DNA of 64,000 bases from Qipengyuania sp. ABI-127-1 (GTDB taxonomy: Bacteria > Pseudomonadota > Alphaproteobacteria > Sphingomonadales > Sphingomonadaceae), in the NCBI GenBank assembly GCA_022953095.1, contig JALJCR010000003.1, positions 402,687-466,686 on the forward strand, in the 5' to 3' direction. Position 1 is the stretch's first letter. The number at the start of each line of letters is the position of its first letter. The position numbers were made by a program, and so were the translations under genes. The notes under the pieces are model-generated. The model saw only the letters and a program-made list of their open reading frames with translations, was not told the DNA's origin and searched no databases. This document shows, in pieces, positions 19,106 through 27,357 of this stretch.

Positions 19106-20455
19106 TCAGCGCCGGTCGAGCGTCAGCGTGCTGTCGGCCTGTAGCGCTCGCGAGCCATAGGCGAAAACGACCACGCACAGGGCGACGATCAGGCCGAAGC
19201 CCAGCCAGTCGGAATAGTTGTAGAGCCAGACGCCGAGCGCCGGGGCGTAGATGAAGCTCGCCCCGGCGACCGAGGCGGTGACGCCGCCGGCCTGGCCCTG
19301 TTCGGCCCGCGAGACCGCGAGCGATGTGCCCGAAGTATTGCCCGGCCGAAACAGGCCGAAGCCGAGCGAGGCGATCGAATAGCCGAGCGCGATCGTGTGC
19401 AGGTTCTGTCCCACGCCCAGCACTACCGTACCGAGCGCCGCAATGGCGATCCCCCATAAAGATGCCGCGCGCGGCCCCAGCTTAAGCCGCGGGATGAGCC
19501 CCCATTGGGCAAGCAGGGTGGCAATGGCACCGGCCATGAGGACAAGACCGACCGGACCTGCCCCGGCAGTCGGATCGCCGCGCAGTCCCAGCCGGTCGAG
19601 CACGAGGAAGCCTGCGATCCCGAGGATCATCGCCTGGGCATGCCCACCGATCAGGCCCGAGATGACCCACGGGCGCAGGCGCGGCTCGAACCAGCGCAAT
19701 TTCGCCGGAGCGTTTTGGCTCTCTTCCTGCTCCTCTTTCGAGACCTCGGCGGTCGGGCTGCCTGAATAGGGCGCGTCATAGGCACTGCCACGGGCGGGAA
19801 ACCGGGGCACGTCGTCGGGCAGCCGCAAGCGCAGGGCAATCAGCGTGACCAGGCCGATCAGCGCGAAGATCAGGAACGGGCCGGCAAGCCCAAAGAAGGG
19901 AAGCACCATAAGCGGAGCGAGCGCGGGGCCGATCACCGTCCCCAGGCCGAAGCTGGACGCGACCAGCGACAGCGCCTGCGTGCGCTCCGACCGGGGCGTG
20001 CGGCTGGCGACATAGGCCTGGACTGCGGGCGGTGCGGCGCTGCCGAACCCGCCATAGAGGCTGCGGGCAGCCGCGAACAACAGCAAGGCCCAGAAGGCTG
20101 GAAGAACCCCCGCAAGCCCCATCCACAGCATGATCCCGCACAGCAGGAAGCTGGCGATGAAGCCGAGCATCCCCAGCGCCATCATCGCCTTGCGCCCACG
20201 CCGGTCCGACCGCTGCGCCCAGATCGGGGCGCAGATCACCCATAACAATGCCGACCAGCTATAGGCCAGGCTGATCCAGACATCGTCGACGCCCAGCGAG
20301 GTTCCGATGGAGGGCATGACCGACTGCATTGCGGTATTGCCTGCCGCAGTGGTCAACATGACCGTGAACAGCAGCGCCATGCGCCCACGCGGAATGGCGT
20401 GCTGCCCGGCCGCCGGAGGCGCCGTATCAGAACTGGTGGGGTCGAAGTCTGCCAT
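19106..20455 (-). CDS. MFS transporter (TetA/DHA1-like)
   Basis: 449 residues from the ATG at 20455 (MADFDPTSSD); the extra 27 codons upstream are poor in transporter character. There are about 12 membrane helices with the motif-A loop WAQRSDRRGRKAMM between helices 2 and 3 and a charged central loop (about residues 215-260). The family exports drugs or metabolites by proton antiport; the substrate is unknown. It converges on arsC with four bases between stops and is divergent from the methyltransferase gene. Confidence 0.88.
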   Translation of the reverse strand: MADFDPTSSDTAPPAAGQHAIPRGRMALLFTVMLTTAAGNTAMQSVMPSIGTSLGVDDVWISLAYSWSALLWVICAPIWAQRSDRRGRKAMMALGMLGFIASFLLCGIMLWMGLAGVLPAFWALLLFAAARSLYGGFGSAAPPAVQAYVASRTPRSERTQALSLVASSFGLGTVIGPALAPLMVLPFFGLAGPFLIFALIGLVTLIALRLRLPDDVPRFPARGSAYDAPYSGSPTAEVSKEEQEESQNAPAKLRWFEPRLRPWVISGLIGGHAQAMILGIAGFLVLDRLGLRGDPTAGAGPVGLVLMAGAIATLLAQWGLIPRLKLGPRAASLWGIAIAALGTVVLGVGQNLHTIALGYSIASLGFGLFRPGNTSGTSLAVSRAEQGQAGGVTASVAGASFIYAPALGVWLYNYSDWLGFGLIVALCVVVFAYGSRALQADSTLTLDRR

Positions 20456-20549
20456 TGTGAGGGCGGTAGGGGGGTGCCGGTCAGCTTGCAATGGCGCAGC
20501 GAGCCTGCCAGACCGCCACCCCAACGAAATTGTCACAGGGTTTGCGATT

Positions 20550-21185
20550 TTGACCGGACATCAGGGCTTTGGCGTTATCGAACGCACGAGCTGGCGCAAG
20601 CGCGCGGCGCGGCTTTTCGGCCAGTGGGGCGTGTTCTTCCGCGGGTTTCTCGAAGAGCCGCGCATGGTCGGCTCGATCATCCCATCCTCGCGCTTCACCA
20701 TCCGCAAAATGCTGGCGCCGGTCGATTGGGAGCGGTGCGAAGTGTTCGTCGAATACGGCCCGGGTGTCGGAACCTTCTGCCAGCCCGTCCTCGATCGCTT
20801 GCGGCGCGACGGCACGCTGATCGTGATCGACACCAATCCGCTCTATATCGACTATCTCAAGAAGCACTTTACGGACAGTCGTTTCCACGCCGTGCACGGT
20901 TCGGCTGCCGATGTGGTCGAGATCGTCGAGGCGCATGGTCACAACGGGGCGGACTACGTTCTTTCCGGCCTGCCTTTCTCGACCCTGCCCGATGGCGTCG
21001 GGCCGGCGATCGCGAAATCGACTTACGACGTCATCCGGCCGGGCGGCGCCTTTCTGGTCTACCAGTTCTCGGCCAGGGCGCGTGAGTTCATGGCCCGGCA
21101 TTTCAAGCGCATCGATAGCGGTTTCGAATTCTGGAACGTGTTGCCGTGCCAACTCTTCTGGGGCTGGAAGGACCGCGAGGACTAA
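20550..21185 (+). CDS. PmtA-like SAM-dependent methyltransferase (phospholipid N-methyltransferase family)
   Basis: About 211 residues from a TTG at 20550; no ATG exists downstream of the divergent MFS start until well inside the domain, so the start is uncertain. SAM-binding motif VFVEYGPGVGTFCQPVL, acidic motif II LIVIDTNP and the active-site-like loop YVLSGLPFSTLP match the PmtA/rRNA-dimethylase fold. The likely reaction is methylation of phosphatidylethanolamine at the inner membrane, though other small molecules are possible. Its stop overlaps the convergent membrane-protein gene by four bases. Confidence 0.75.
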   Translation: MTGHQGFGVIERTSWRKRAARLFGQWGVFFRGFLEEPRMVGSIIPSSRFTIRKMLAPVDWERCEVFVEYGPGVGTFCQPVLDRLRRDGTLIVIDTNPLYIDYLKKHFTDSRFHAVHGSAADVVEIVEAHGHNGADYVLSGLPFSTLPDGVGPAIAKSTYDVIRPGGAFLVYQFSARAREFMARHFKRIDSGFEFWNVLPCQLFWGWKDRED

Positions 21186-22006
21186 TCCTCGGTCGCGGCG
21201 TCCGGATTGTCGGACAGACGGCCGAGCTGGGTGTGAACGGCCGCCAGGACGCACACGATGACCACGATCATGATCGCATTGAGCAGGCCTGAAATCACTG
21301 CCTCGCCCAGCAGCGCGGCCTGTTCTCCCGCGATCGCGAAGGCCAACCCCAGAACCAGCGAGATCACGATCGAGAGCACCACGAAGGCGGCGAGCAGCAG
21401 CAGGTAGAAGAAAAACAGCCGGATGCTGTTGCCGCGGGTCAGCGCCCAGGACCGTTGCAGCGCCCTGATGGGATTGAGTTGACCCTCGATCGCGATCACC
21501 GGCGCCGCCAGCGAAAGCTTGGTCACGATGTAGCACACGACCACGAAAGCGATCACGCCGCCCAGCACCGCCAGCGCCGGCAATCCGGTGACTGCGCCGA
21601 CCCCGATGAGAAGCCCCGCGACAATGGCGAACAGAGCGGTTTGAAGCAGTTGCGCCGCTATGTAGGTCGGGACCGATTTCACCCCGGTCGACAATGCCTC
21701 GCCCACAGTGGGATTCGCGCGCCGGCGCACCAGCGCCAGCATGGCCAGCAGCCCAGTACCCTGAACGATTGCGAGTATGAGGTAGACCCACCAATAGCTG
21801 GCATAGAGATCGTTGATCGCGCCCATCATCGCGTCCAGGTTGCCGCTCGCCTGGGCAGCCTCGAGATCGCCCATTCCGGGCAAGGCGATCGCCAGCGCGG
21901 CATAAGGCAGAAAAAAGAACACGCCGGCAATGACGGCCAGCAGACCCCGATTGCGGGACAGCAGCCCCATGGCGTCTTTCCAAGCGGTGTCGAGATCGAA
22001 TTTCAT
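21182..22006 (-). CDS. Uncharacterised polytopic membrane protein
   Basis: 274 residues from the ATG at 22006 ([20 protein letters not shown]). It has about six hydrophobic segments with charged short loops and a middle motif [15 protein letters not shown], a pattern seen in glycerophosphodiester-phosphodiesterase membrane-domain and DUF975-like proteins. No catalytic residues are seen. It is divergent from lipB and convergent with the methyltransferase. Function unknown. Confidence 0.75.
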   Translation of the reverse strand: MKFDLDTAWKDAMGLLSRNRGLLAVIAGVFFFLPYAALAIALPGMGDLEAAQASGNLDAMMGAINDLYASYWWVYLILAIVQGTGLLAMLALVRRRANPTVGEALSTGVKSVPTYIAAQLLQTALFAIVAGLLIGVGAVTGLPALAVLGGVIAFVVVCYIVTKLSLAAPVIAIEGQLNPIRALQRSWALTRGNSIRLFFFYLLLLAAFVVLSIVISLVLGLAFAIAGEQAALLGEAVISGLLNAIMIVVIVCVLAAVHTQLGRLSDNPDAATED

Positions 22007-22065
22007 GCAGCGGTTCTCCCGTTTGCCCCTTGATAAGCGCTTCTCCAGTCGCCACGCAATCGCGC

Positions 22066-22737
22066 ATGTCGTCCAATTTACCCGAAAATATCGAATGGCA
22101 TGCCGAAGCGAGGCCAATCGGCTATCGCGAAGCGCTCGAACACATGACCGCTCGCAACCGGGCGATTGCCGAGGGCGAGGCGCGCGAGCAGGTCTGGCTG
22201 CTCGAACACCCGCCGGTCTATACTGCCGGAACCAGCGCCGACGGGGCGGAACTGCTCGACCCGCGCTTCGAAGTGATCGAAGCCGGGCGCGGCGGACGCT
22301 ATACCTATCACGGACCGGGCCAGCGTGTCGGCTATATCATGCTGGACCTGAAAGAGCGGGGCCGCGACGTGCGGTGTTTCGTCCATTCGCTCGAAGGGTG
22401 GGTCATCGCCACATTGGCCGATATCGGGGTGGAGAGCTGGCGTAGCGAAGGGCGGATCGGCATCTGGACTCGCGACATTGACGGGCGCGAGGCCAAGATC
22501 GGCGCTATCGGTGTGCGGGTAAGGCGCTGGGTAACGATGCATGGATTTTCGGTGAACCTTGCGCCCGATCTGTCTCACTTCACCGGAATAGTCCCCTGCG
22601 GCATCGAGGAATTCGGCGTCACCAGCCTGGCGCGGCTCGGAATCGACCTTGCGCCGTCCGCTTTCGATGAGGCATTGCACGCGCGCTTGGGCGATTTCCT
22701 CGCATCTCTCGCCGGTCAGGAGTGCTGCTTGCCATGA
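22066..22737 (+). CDS. lipB: Octanoyltransferase LipB
   Basis: 223 residues from the ATG at 22066. It transfers octanoyl from acyl carrier protein to lipoyl domains of 2-oxoacid dehydrogenases, the first step of lipoate synthesis. Signature [15 protein letters not shown], catalytic Lys144 in [11 protein letters not shown] and catalytic Cys178 in [11 protein letters not shown] are intact. The gene overlaps the downstream lipoprotein gene by four bases. Confidence 0.96.
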   Translation: MSSNLPENIEWHAEARPIGYREALEHMTARNRAIAEGEAREQVWLLEHPPVYTAGTSADGAELLDPRFEVIEAGRGGRYTYHGPGQRVGYIMLDLKERGRDVRCFVHSLEGWVIATLADIGVESWRSEGRIGIWTRDIDGREAKIGAIGVRVRRWVTMHGFSVNLAPDLSHFTGIVPCGIEEFGVTSLARLGIDLAPSAFDEALHARLGDFLASLAGQECCLP

Positions 22738-22997
22738 TATTACGGTCTGCCTTTCTACTCGCATGCGGTGCCGCGTTGCTCACCGCATGCAGCAACGAGA
22801 CCCCGGCGGAGGAAACGGAACAGGAAGCGGATCGCGATGCCAAGGGCGATGTGATCGGCGGTACGATCAGCGACGATATGATCCCGCTGGACCGGCTGCG
22901 TTCGCAGTCGCCGCCAGTGCGCGCGGCGCAGGATTCGCCCCAGTCCGAACCCGCCGCTGATTCGGATGACGGCGAGGCAACCGAACCGGAAACCTAA
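22734..22997 (+). CDS. Small lipoprotein of unknown function
   Basis: 87 residues. The N-terminus [19 protein letters not shown] is a signal peptide ending in the lipobox LTAC, so the mature protein should be lipid-anchored at Cys19. The rest is short, acidic and low in complexity (many Glu, Asp, Pro, Ser), apparently unstructured. The ATG overlaps the lipB stop (ATGA), implying translational coupling. The stop overlaps the convergent CitE-like gene by four bases. Confidence 0.8.
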   Translation: MILRSAFLLACGAALLTACSNETPAEETEQEADRDAKGDVIGGTISDDMIPLDRLRSQSPPVRAAQDSPQSEPAADSDDGEATEPET

Positions 22998-23869
22998 TCC
23001 TCGCCGAGCAGCCGCCTGGCGCGTTCCAGGTCGCTGCGATCCACGCGCCGGTCGCCTACCGTAAGCATGGTCGCGCCGGGATTGGTCGAGAATGCCGAGA
23101 CGATCTTGAGCGCTTCGGACATCTCGCTTTCGAGCGGTGCGAAGGCCGCGTTGATCCCGGGAAGCTGCGAAGGATGGATCGCCAACATGCCCGTGAAGCC
23201 ATCCGCCCGCGCCGCCTCGGCGATACGGGCGCAGACATCGTCATCGCGTGTGTCGCGAAAGGGATGTTCGATCGCGCCGATGCCGCGGGCGTGGGCGACC
23301 AACAAGATCTGCGCGCGGGCATAGGCGAACCCATCGCTCCAGCGACCCGCCGGACCACGCAGGCGGCGCGCGCCGAGAGAATGGGCCAGCCCGACGGCGT
23401 CCCAAGTCAGTGCGGAAACCCGGGGGTGCAGTTCATCGGCAAGTCGCCCGATCGCCAGGGCGCTGGCGGGGGTCGATCCGAGTTCAGGCATAATGCGGGT
23501 AATGTTCGCCGCAAGGCCGCGGTGATCTTCGATTTCGTACAGGACCGAAGCCAGTTGACGGATATCGTCCGCGCCGCGGCACCGGCTCAGCACGATGCCA
23601 TGCGGCGATCCCTCCATCGCGGCGTCGAGATCCGCGCGCCAGTCGGCGGTGTCCATGCCGCCGATCCTGGCCCAGCGCTGAAATCTGCGCGTGGCCAGAA
23701 CCTGTTCGCGATGCGAGCGCAGCCAGTTGGCCGCCTCGATTCTGGCTCGTGCCTTCTGCGCCGGCGCGCCGGAGCGAGCGAGATCCAGAACGATTGCATC
23801 GGCCCCGGATCCGGCTATCGACTCGAGCGCCTCGCGCTTATCCGTCGGGACCAGGATCCACGAACGCAT
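22994..23869 (-). CDS. HpcH/HpaI aldolase family, CitE-like lyase
   Basis: 291 residues from the ATG at 23869, chosen because GGAGG lies just upstream and it avoids the neighbouring reductase. It looks like a citrate-lyase beta/malyl-CoA lyase fold: N-terminal MRSWILVPTDKREAL and GADAIVLDL, substrate Arg in WARIGGMDT and C-terminal GMLAIHPSQLPGIN. The usual acidic metal ligand in the GAED loop is missing: the segment reads ALTWDAVGLAHSLGA. Activity as a true lyase is therefore doubtful. It follows the Old Yellow Enzyme gene by 31 bases on the same strand. Confidence 0.78.
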   Translation of the reverse strand: MRSWILVPTDKREALESIAGSGADAIVLDLARSGAPAQKARARIEAANWLRSHREQVLATRRFQRWARIGGMDTADWRADLDAAMEGSPHGIVLSRCRGADDIRQLASVLYEIEDHRGLAANITRIMPELGSTPASALAIGRLADELHPRVSALTWDAVGLAHSLGARRLRGPAGRWSDGFAYARAQILLVAHARGIGAIEHPFRDTRDDDVCARIAEAARADGFTGMLAIHPSQLPGINAAFAPLESEMSEALKIVSAFSTNPGATMLTVGDRRVDRSDLERARRLLGED

Positions 23870-23900
23870 GACCGCCTCCAAATGATCGCCGCACGGCGAA

Positions 23901-25013
23901 TCACTCGGCGGCAGCTTGCTCTTGCGCAATTAGCACAGGGTAATCGACATACCCTTCGGGACCACGTCCATACCAGCTATGCGGCACGTTTTCATTAGGC
24001 GCTATCGCTGCGCCGAGGCGGAAGCGTTCCGGCAGGTCGGGATTGGAGATGAAATCCCGGCCCCAGCTAATCGCGTCGGCCCGGCCCGCCTCGATGTCGG
24101 CGACGGCGCCCTCGGGCGAATAGTCGCTGTTGAGGATGAGCGGTCCCGAATAGATCTGGCGGATGAGCGGGCTCTGTTTGGGAACCTCGGTGGCCCCGAA
24201 CGTCCCGTCCGGTCCCGGCTCGCGCAGCTCGAGAAAGGCGATGCCGAGATCCTCGATCACCCTGGCTGCGGCGCCGAAGGTTGCTGCGGGATCGCTGTCG
24301 TCGCACCCTTGCGTTTCGCCATTGGGTGACAGACGAACGCCGACGCGGTCCGCACCCCAGACATCGACGAGCGCGGTGAGCACTTCCCGCAGGAAGCGGG
24401 TACGGTTTTCCGGGCTGCCGCCATATTCGTCGGTGCGCAGATTCGTGCTGTCGCGCAGGAACTGGTCCACCAGATAGCCATTCGCCCCGTGTAGCTGAAC
24501 GCCGTCGAAGCCTGCCTTCTTGGCGTTTTCGGCAGCGTGGCGGTAGTCTTCGACGATCCGCCTGATGTCCTCGGTCGTCGCCTCGCGCGCCTGTTCGTAA
24601 TCCTTGCGGCCCTCGAACGTGTGCGCATGACCCGGCGCGGTCGTCGCGCTGGCCGAAACCGGCGGATTGCCGCCGAGGAACAGCGGGTGGACGAGGCGAC
24701 CCATATGCCACAGCTGGAGGACGATAAGCCCCCCTTCCTCGTGCACTGCATTGGTGACCAGTTTCCAGCCCTCGACCTGTTCTTCGCTCCAGATACCGGG
24801 CGCCGCAGGCCAGCCGAGACCCTCGACGCTGATGCCGGTCGCTTCCGAAATGATCAATCCGGCGCTCGCCCGCTGGCGATAGTAGGTCGCCATCATTTCG
24901 TTGGGGACCGAGCCGGGCTGGGTCGAGCGACCGCGCGTGAGCGGTGCCATGAAAACGCGGTTTCTGGCTTCGAGTGCGCCCATGGTGAGCGGCTGGAACA
25001 GGGTATCGTGCAT
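23901..25013 (-). CDS. Old Yellow Enzyme family alkene reductase
   Basis: 370 residues forming an FMN-binding TIM barrel: N-terminal LFQPLTMGALEARNRVFMAP, active-site donor pair in QLHGANGYLVDQFLRD (His/Asn substrate anchors), DEYGGSPENRTRF and the phosphate-binding end AISWGRDFISNPDLPERF. It reduces activated C=C bonds or nitro groups with NAD(P)H (NemA-like). The physiological substrate is unknown. It is probably cotranscribed with the downstream CitE-like gene and divergent from the EamA permease. Confidence 0.92.
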   Translation of the reverse strand: MHDTLFQPLTMGALEARNRVFMAPLTRGRSTQPGSVPNEMMATYYRQRASAGLIISEATGISVEGLGWPAAPGIWSEEQVEGWKLVTNAVHEEGGLIVLQLWHMGRLVHPLFLGGNPPVSASATTAPGHAHTFEGRKDYEQAREATTEDIRRIVEDYRHAAENAKKAGFDGVQLHGANGYLVDQFLRDSTNLRTDEYGGSPENRTRFLREVLTALVDVWGADRVGVRLSPNGETQGCDDSDPAATFGAAARVIEDLGIAFLELREPGPDGTFGATEVPKQSPLIRQIYSGPLILNSDYSPEGAVADIEAGRADAISWGRDFISNPDLPERFRLGAAIAPNENVPHSWYGRGPEGYVDYPVLIAQEQAAAE

Positions 25014-25068
25014 GCGGGGACAAATCCTTTTTGCTGGCGCGACTTGGCCCTTGAGCTAAGGGCGGCCC

Positions 25069-25977
25069 ATGAGCAGCGCAACCATGCCACCGGACAAGAA
25101 TGGCTTTCAGGCAAGTGCGTGGCACTTTGTCGCGCTGATCGCTGGAAACGTTGCGCTTGCGCTGGGGCCTTGGCTGGTGCGCCTGTCGGATAGCGGGCCG
25201 GTTTCGGCCGCCTTCTGGCGCCTGTTGCTGCCCGTTCCGATCCTGGCGTTCCTGGCGTGGCGTGCGCGGTCACCCGGCCCGCTCGACCGCAGGCTGGCGC
25301 TTCTGTGCTTGATGGGCGGCGCCTTTTTCGCCCTTGATCTGGCTAGCTGGCACGTAGGTATCGAACAGACCCGGCTGGCGAATGCGACGCTGTTCGGCAA
25401 TTCCGGCGGGGTTATCCTGATGATCTGGGGCCTGATCGCGGCGCGCAGGGCGCCCACGGGGAAAGAAGGCGCCGGGGTGCTGGCGGCGCTGATCGGGGCG
25501 GCGATTCTGCTTGGCCGCAGCCTGGAGATTTCGGCCGCTACTTTTGTCGGAGACCTGTTCTGCCTGGCGGCGGGCGTGTTCTATGCCTTCTACCTCCTGC
25601 CCGCGCAGCGTGCCCGGGCAGTGCTTGGGCCATGGACGGTTTTGCTGCTGGTCAGCCTCGCGGCTGCGCCATTGCTCCTCGGCATGGCGCTCGCTGCGGG
25701 GGAACCTATCCTGCCGGGCGAGGCCGGTTGGACGCCGCTGGTGACCCTTGCCGTCAGCAGCCAGGTGGTCGGGCAGGGCCTGCTGGTTTTCTCGCTGCGT
25801 CATTTCCCGCCGCTCATCATCGGCATGGCCTTGCTGACACAGCCTGCCCTCGCGGCGCTTGTCGGCTGGCTGGCGTTCGGCGAAATGCTCGTCCCGCTCG
25901 ACATTTTGGGTATGGTTCTGGTCGGCGCGGCGCTCGTCTTGGCGCGGGCGCCAGGCCGGGGCGGTCGGGTGCGCTAA
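25069..25977 (+). CDS. EamA/DMT family permease
   Basis: 302 residues with ten hydrophobic helices in two repeated halves; the second half ends LTQPALAALVGWLAFGEMLVPLDILGMVLVGAALVLAR, the usual EamA signature. Members export or import amino acids, nucleotides or other metabolites; no substrate can be assigned. It converges on the DUF2254 gene with four bases between stops. Confidence 0.88.
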   Translation: MSSATMPPDKNGFQASAWHFVALIAGNVALALGPWLVRLSDSGPVSAAFWRLLLPVPILAFLAWRARSPGPLDRRLALLCLMGGAFFALDLASWHVGIEQTRLANATLFGNSGGVILMIWGLIAARRAPTGKEGAGVLAALIGAAILLGRSLEISAATFVGDLFCLAAGVFYAFYLLPAQRARAVLGPWTVLLLVSLAAAPLLLGMALAAGEPILPGEAGWTPLVTLAVSSQVVGQGLLVFSLRHFPPLIIGMALLTQPALAALVGWLAFGEMLVPLDILGMVLVGAALVLARAPGRGGRVR

Positions 25978-25981
25978 GCCA

Positions 25982-27298
25982 TCACCAGAAGGACTGGTTG
26001 AACTGGGCCACATGGGTCTCGAACCGCTCGAGATCCGGGCCGACGAGGATCAGACGCGCCTGTTGCGCCAGGTGCTCCGCTTCTTTCTTGAGCAGACCCT
26101 GCCGCCGTTCGTCCTTGATCGGCACTGCCGTGTTGGCGAGCGTGTCGAGCATCACTTCCGCAGCGATCGGCGAACTGGCCACGGCACTGCGGATCGCCCC
26201 GAACCCGCGCTTCACATAGTGATCGAAATCGTCCGGGACGGGAATGACGGGGCAATCATCCCTATCTTCGCCGCAAATATCCTTGCGCAAATCGCGTCGG
26301 CCGATCTCCGCCGTCGCGGCGCCAAGCCAATGGAGCGCGGTGATGGCCGTGAAGGGGTCGTTGATGCCGGGCGACAAGGCGCGCAAACCGATCTCGACCA
26401 GTTCGTCGATAAGAAACTGTGGGTCCTGTTCGGGCGTGCGTGTCGAACCGAGCGTGAAGCAATCGCGCACGCGCTCCTCGATACATTCGGGCTCGCAGCC
26501 CTCTATGTCCATGAAAGGCACATCGCGGTGCACGAAATCGCCGGTGCGCACGCGGAGCGAAAAGGTGCAGCCACAGTCGCGGGCGATCTTCGCCAGTTCC
26601 TCGAAGTCGATCAGTTGGACATAACCGGTTCCCCAGGCAGTGATCGGCTTGCCGGCAACGGACTCGACGGCATCGCCGAAGGTGTCCTCGACCGGATAGG
26701 TTTCGCGGATTGCCTCCAGCAGGCGTTCGCCGATGCCCTTGAGCACCTTGTTGATGCGGATACTCGAGGGAATATGGTTGAGAAAGAAGACCAGCACGGC
26801 CACGCACAGGCCCATGAGAATATAGGCAACCAAGAGCGAGAGCTGCGGGGTAAAACCGGGCAGGGCCGTGGCTGCGGCATCCGCGCCGGTCGCCGCGGTC
26901 TCGTCCTCCGCCCGAACGGCGCGCAGCACGATGATCGCATAGACAAAGCTGCCGATGAAGGTCGCGAGGCTGAGCTGGTTGCCGCGATCCTCCATGAAAT
27001 TGGTCAGCAGGCGTGGCCCGTAATTGCCGCTGGCATAGGCGACCGCGGCAATGGTGATCGAGAACACTGTCGACGCGACCCCGATCATGCTGCCTGCCAT
27101 GACGGTAAGCATATCGGCTGCGCCCTTGGGGCGGGCGGGCACGATCCAGTCCACGTCGTTCAGAAACTCTGCGAAACCGGCCCGATCGACCGCCACCATC
27201 GCAAACGCCAGCGCCGCCGCAACGAGCGAGAACAGCGCCGGATAGAACCAGTAATTCGCGTTTAGCCGTGCCCAGAAAAAACGTATGTCGGCGGTCAA
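25982..27298 (-). CDS. DUF2254 family membrane protein
   Basis: 438 residues. Four membrane helices lie in the N-terminal third (ANYWFYPALFSLVAAALAFA, a segment after the PKGA loop, FIGSFVYAIIVL and LSLLVAYILMGLCVAVLVFF), followed by a soluble domain containing the conserved SPGINDPFTAITALHWLG. The start is a TTG at 27298; a downstream start would lose the first helix. The best Shine-Dalgarno (GGGGA) lies in the 3' arm of a perfect nine-base hairpin just upstream. Function unknown. Confidence 0.85.
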   Translation of the reverse strand: MTADIRFFWARLNANYWFYPALFSLVAAALAFAMVAVDRAGFAEFLNDVDWIVPARPKGAADMLTVMAGSMIGVASTVFSITIAAVAYASGNYGPRLLTNFMEDRGNQLSLATFIGSFVYAIIVLRAVRAEDETAATGADAAATALPGFTPQLSLLVAYILMGLCVAVLVFFLNHIPSSIRINKVLKGIGERLLEAIRETYPVEDTFGDAVESVAGKPITAWGTGYVQLIDFEELAKIARDCGCTFSLRVRTGDFVHRDVPFMDIEGCEPECIEERVRDCFTLGSTRTPEQDPQFLIDELVEIGLRALSPGINDPFTAITALHWLGAATAEIGRRDLRKDICGEDRDDCPVIPVPDDFDHYVKRGFGAIRSAVASSPIAAEVMLDTLANTAVPIKDERRQGLLKKEAEHLAQQARLILVGPDLERFETHVAQFNQSFW

Positions 27299-27303
27299 GC
27301 GGG

Positions 27304-27332
27304 CATCCCCTGCCAGTTGCGGTCAGGGGATG
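27304..27332 (-). promoter_or_regulatory. Hairpin covering the DUF2254 ribosome-binding region
   Basis: CATCCCCTG (27304-27312) and CAGGGGATG (27324-27332) form a perfect nine-base-pair stem with an 11-base loop, between the prolyl oligopeptidase stop and the DUF2254 TTG start. On the minus strand the 3' arm holds the only plausible Shine-Dalgarno (AGGGGA), so folding would hide it. It could instead be an attenuator of the upstream transcript; no T-run follows. Confidence 0.4.
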
Positions 27333-27357
27333 AACGCGCGAATCGCAATTGGGTGCC

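Noticed and set aside
20481..22076. 531-codon minus-strand open frame across the methyltransferase and membrane-protein genes
   Set aside because: It runs antisense to the first gene and out of frame with the second, with no recognisable domain. The overlapping frames have SAM-binding motifs and membrane helices.
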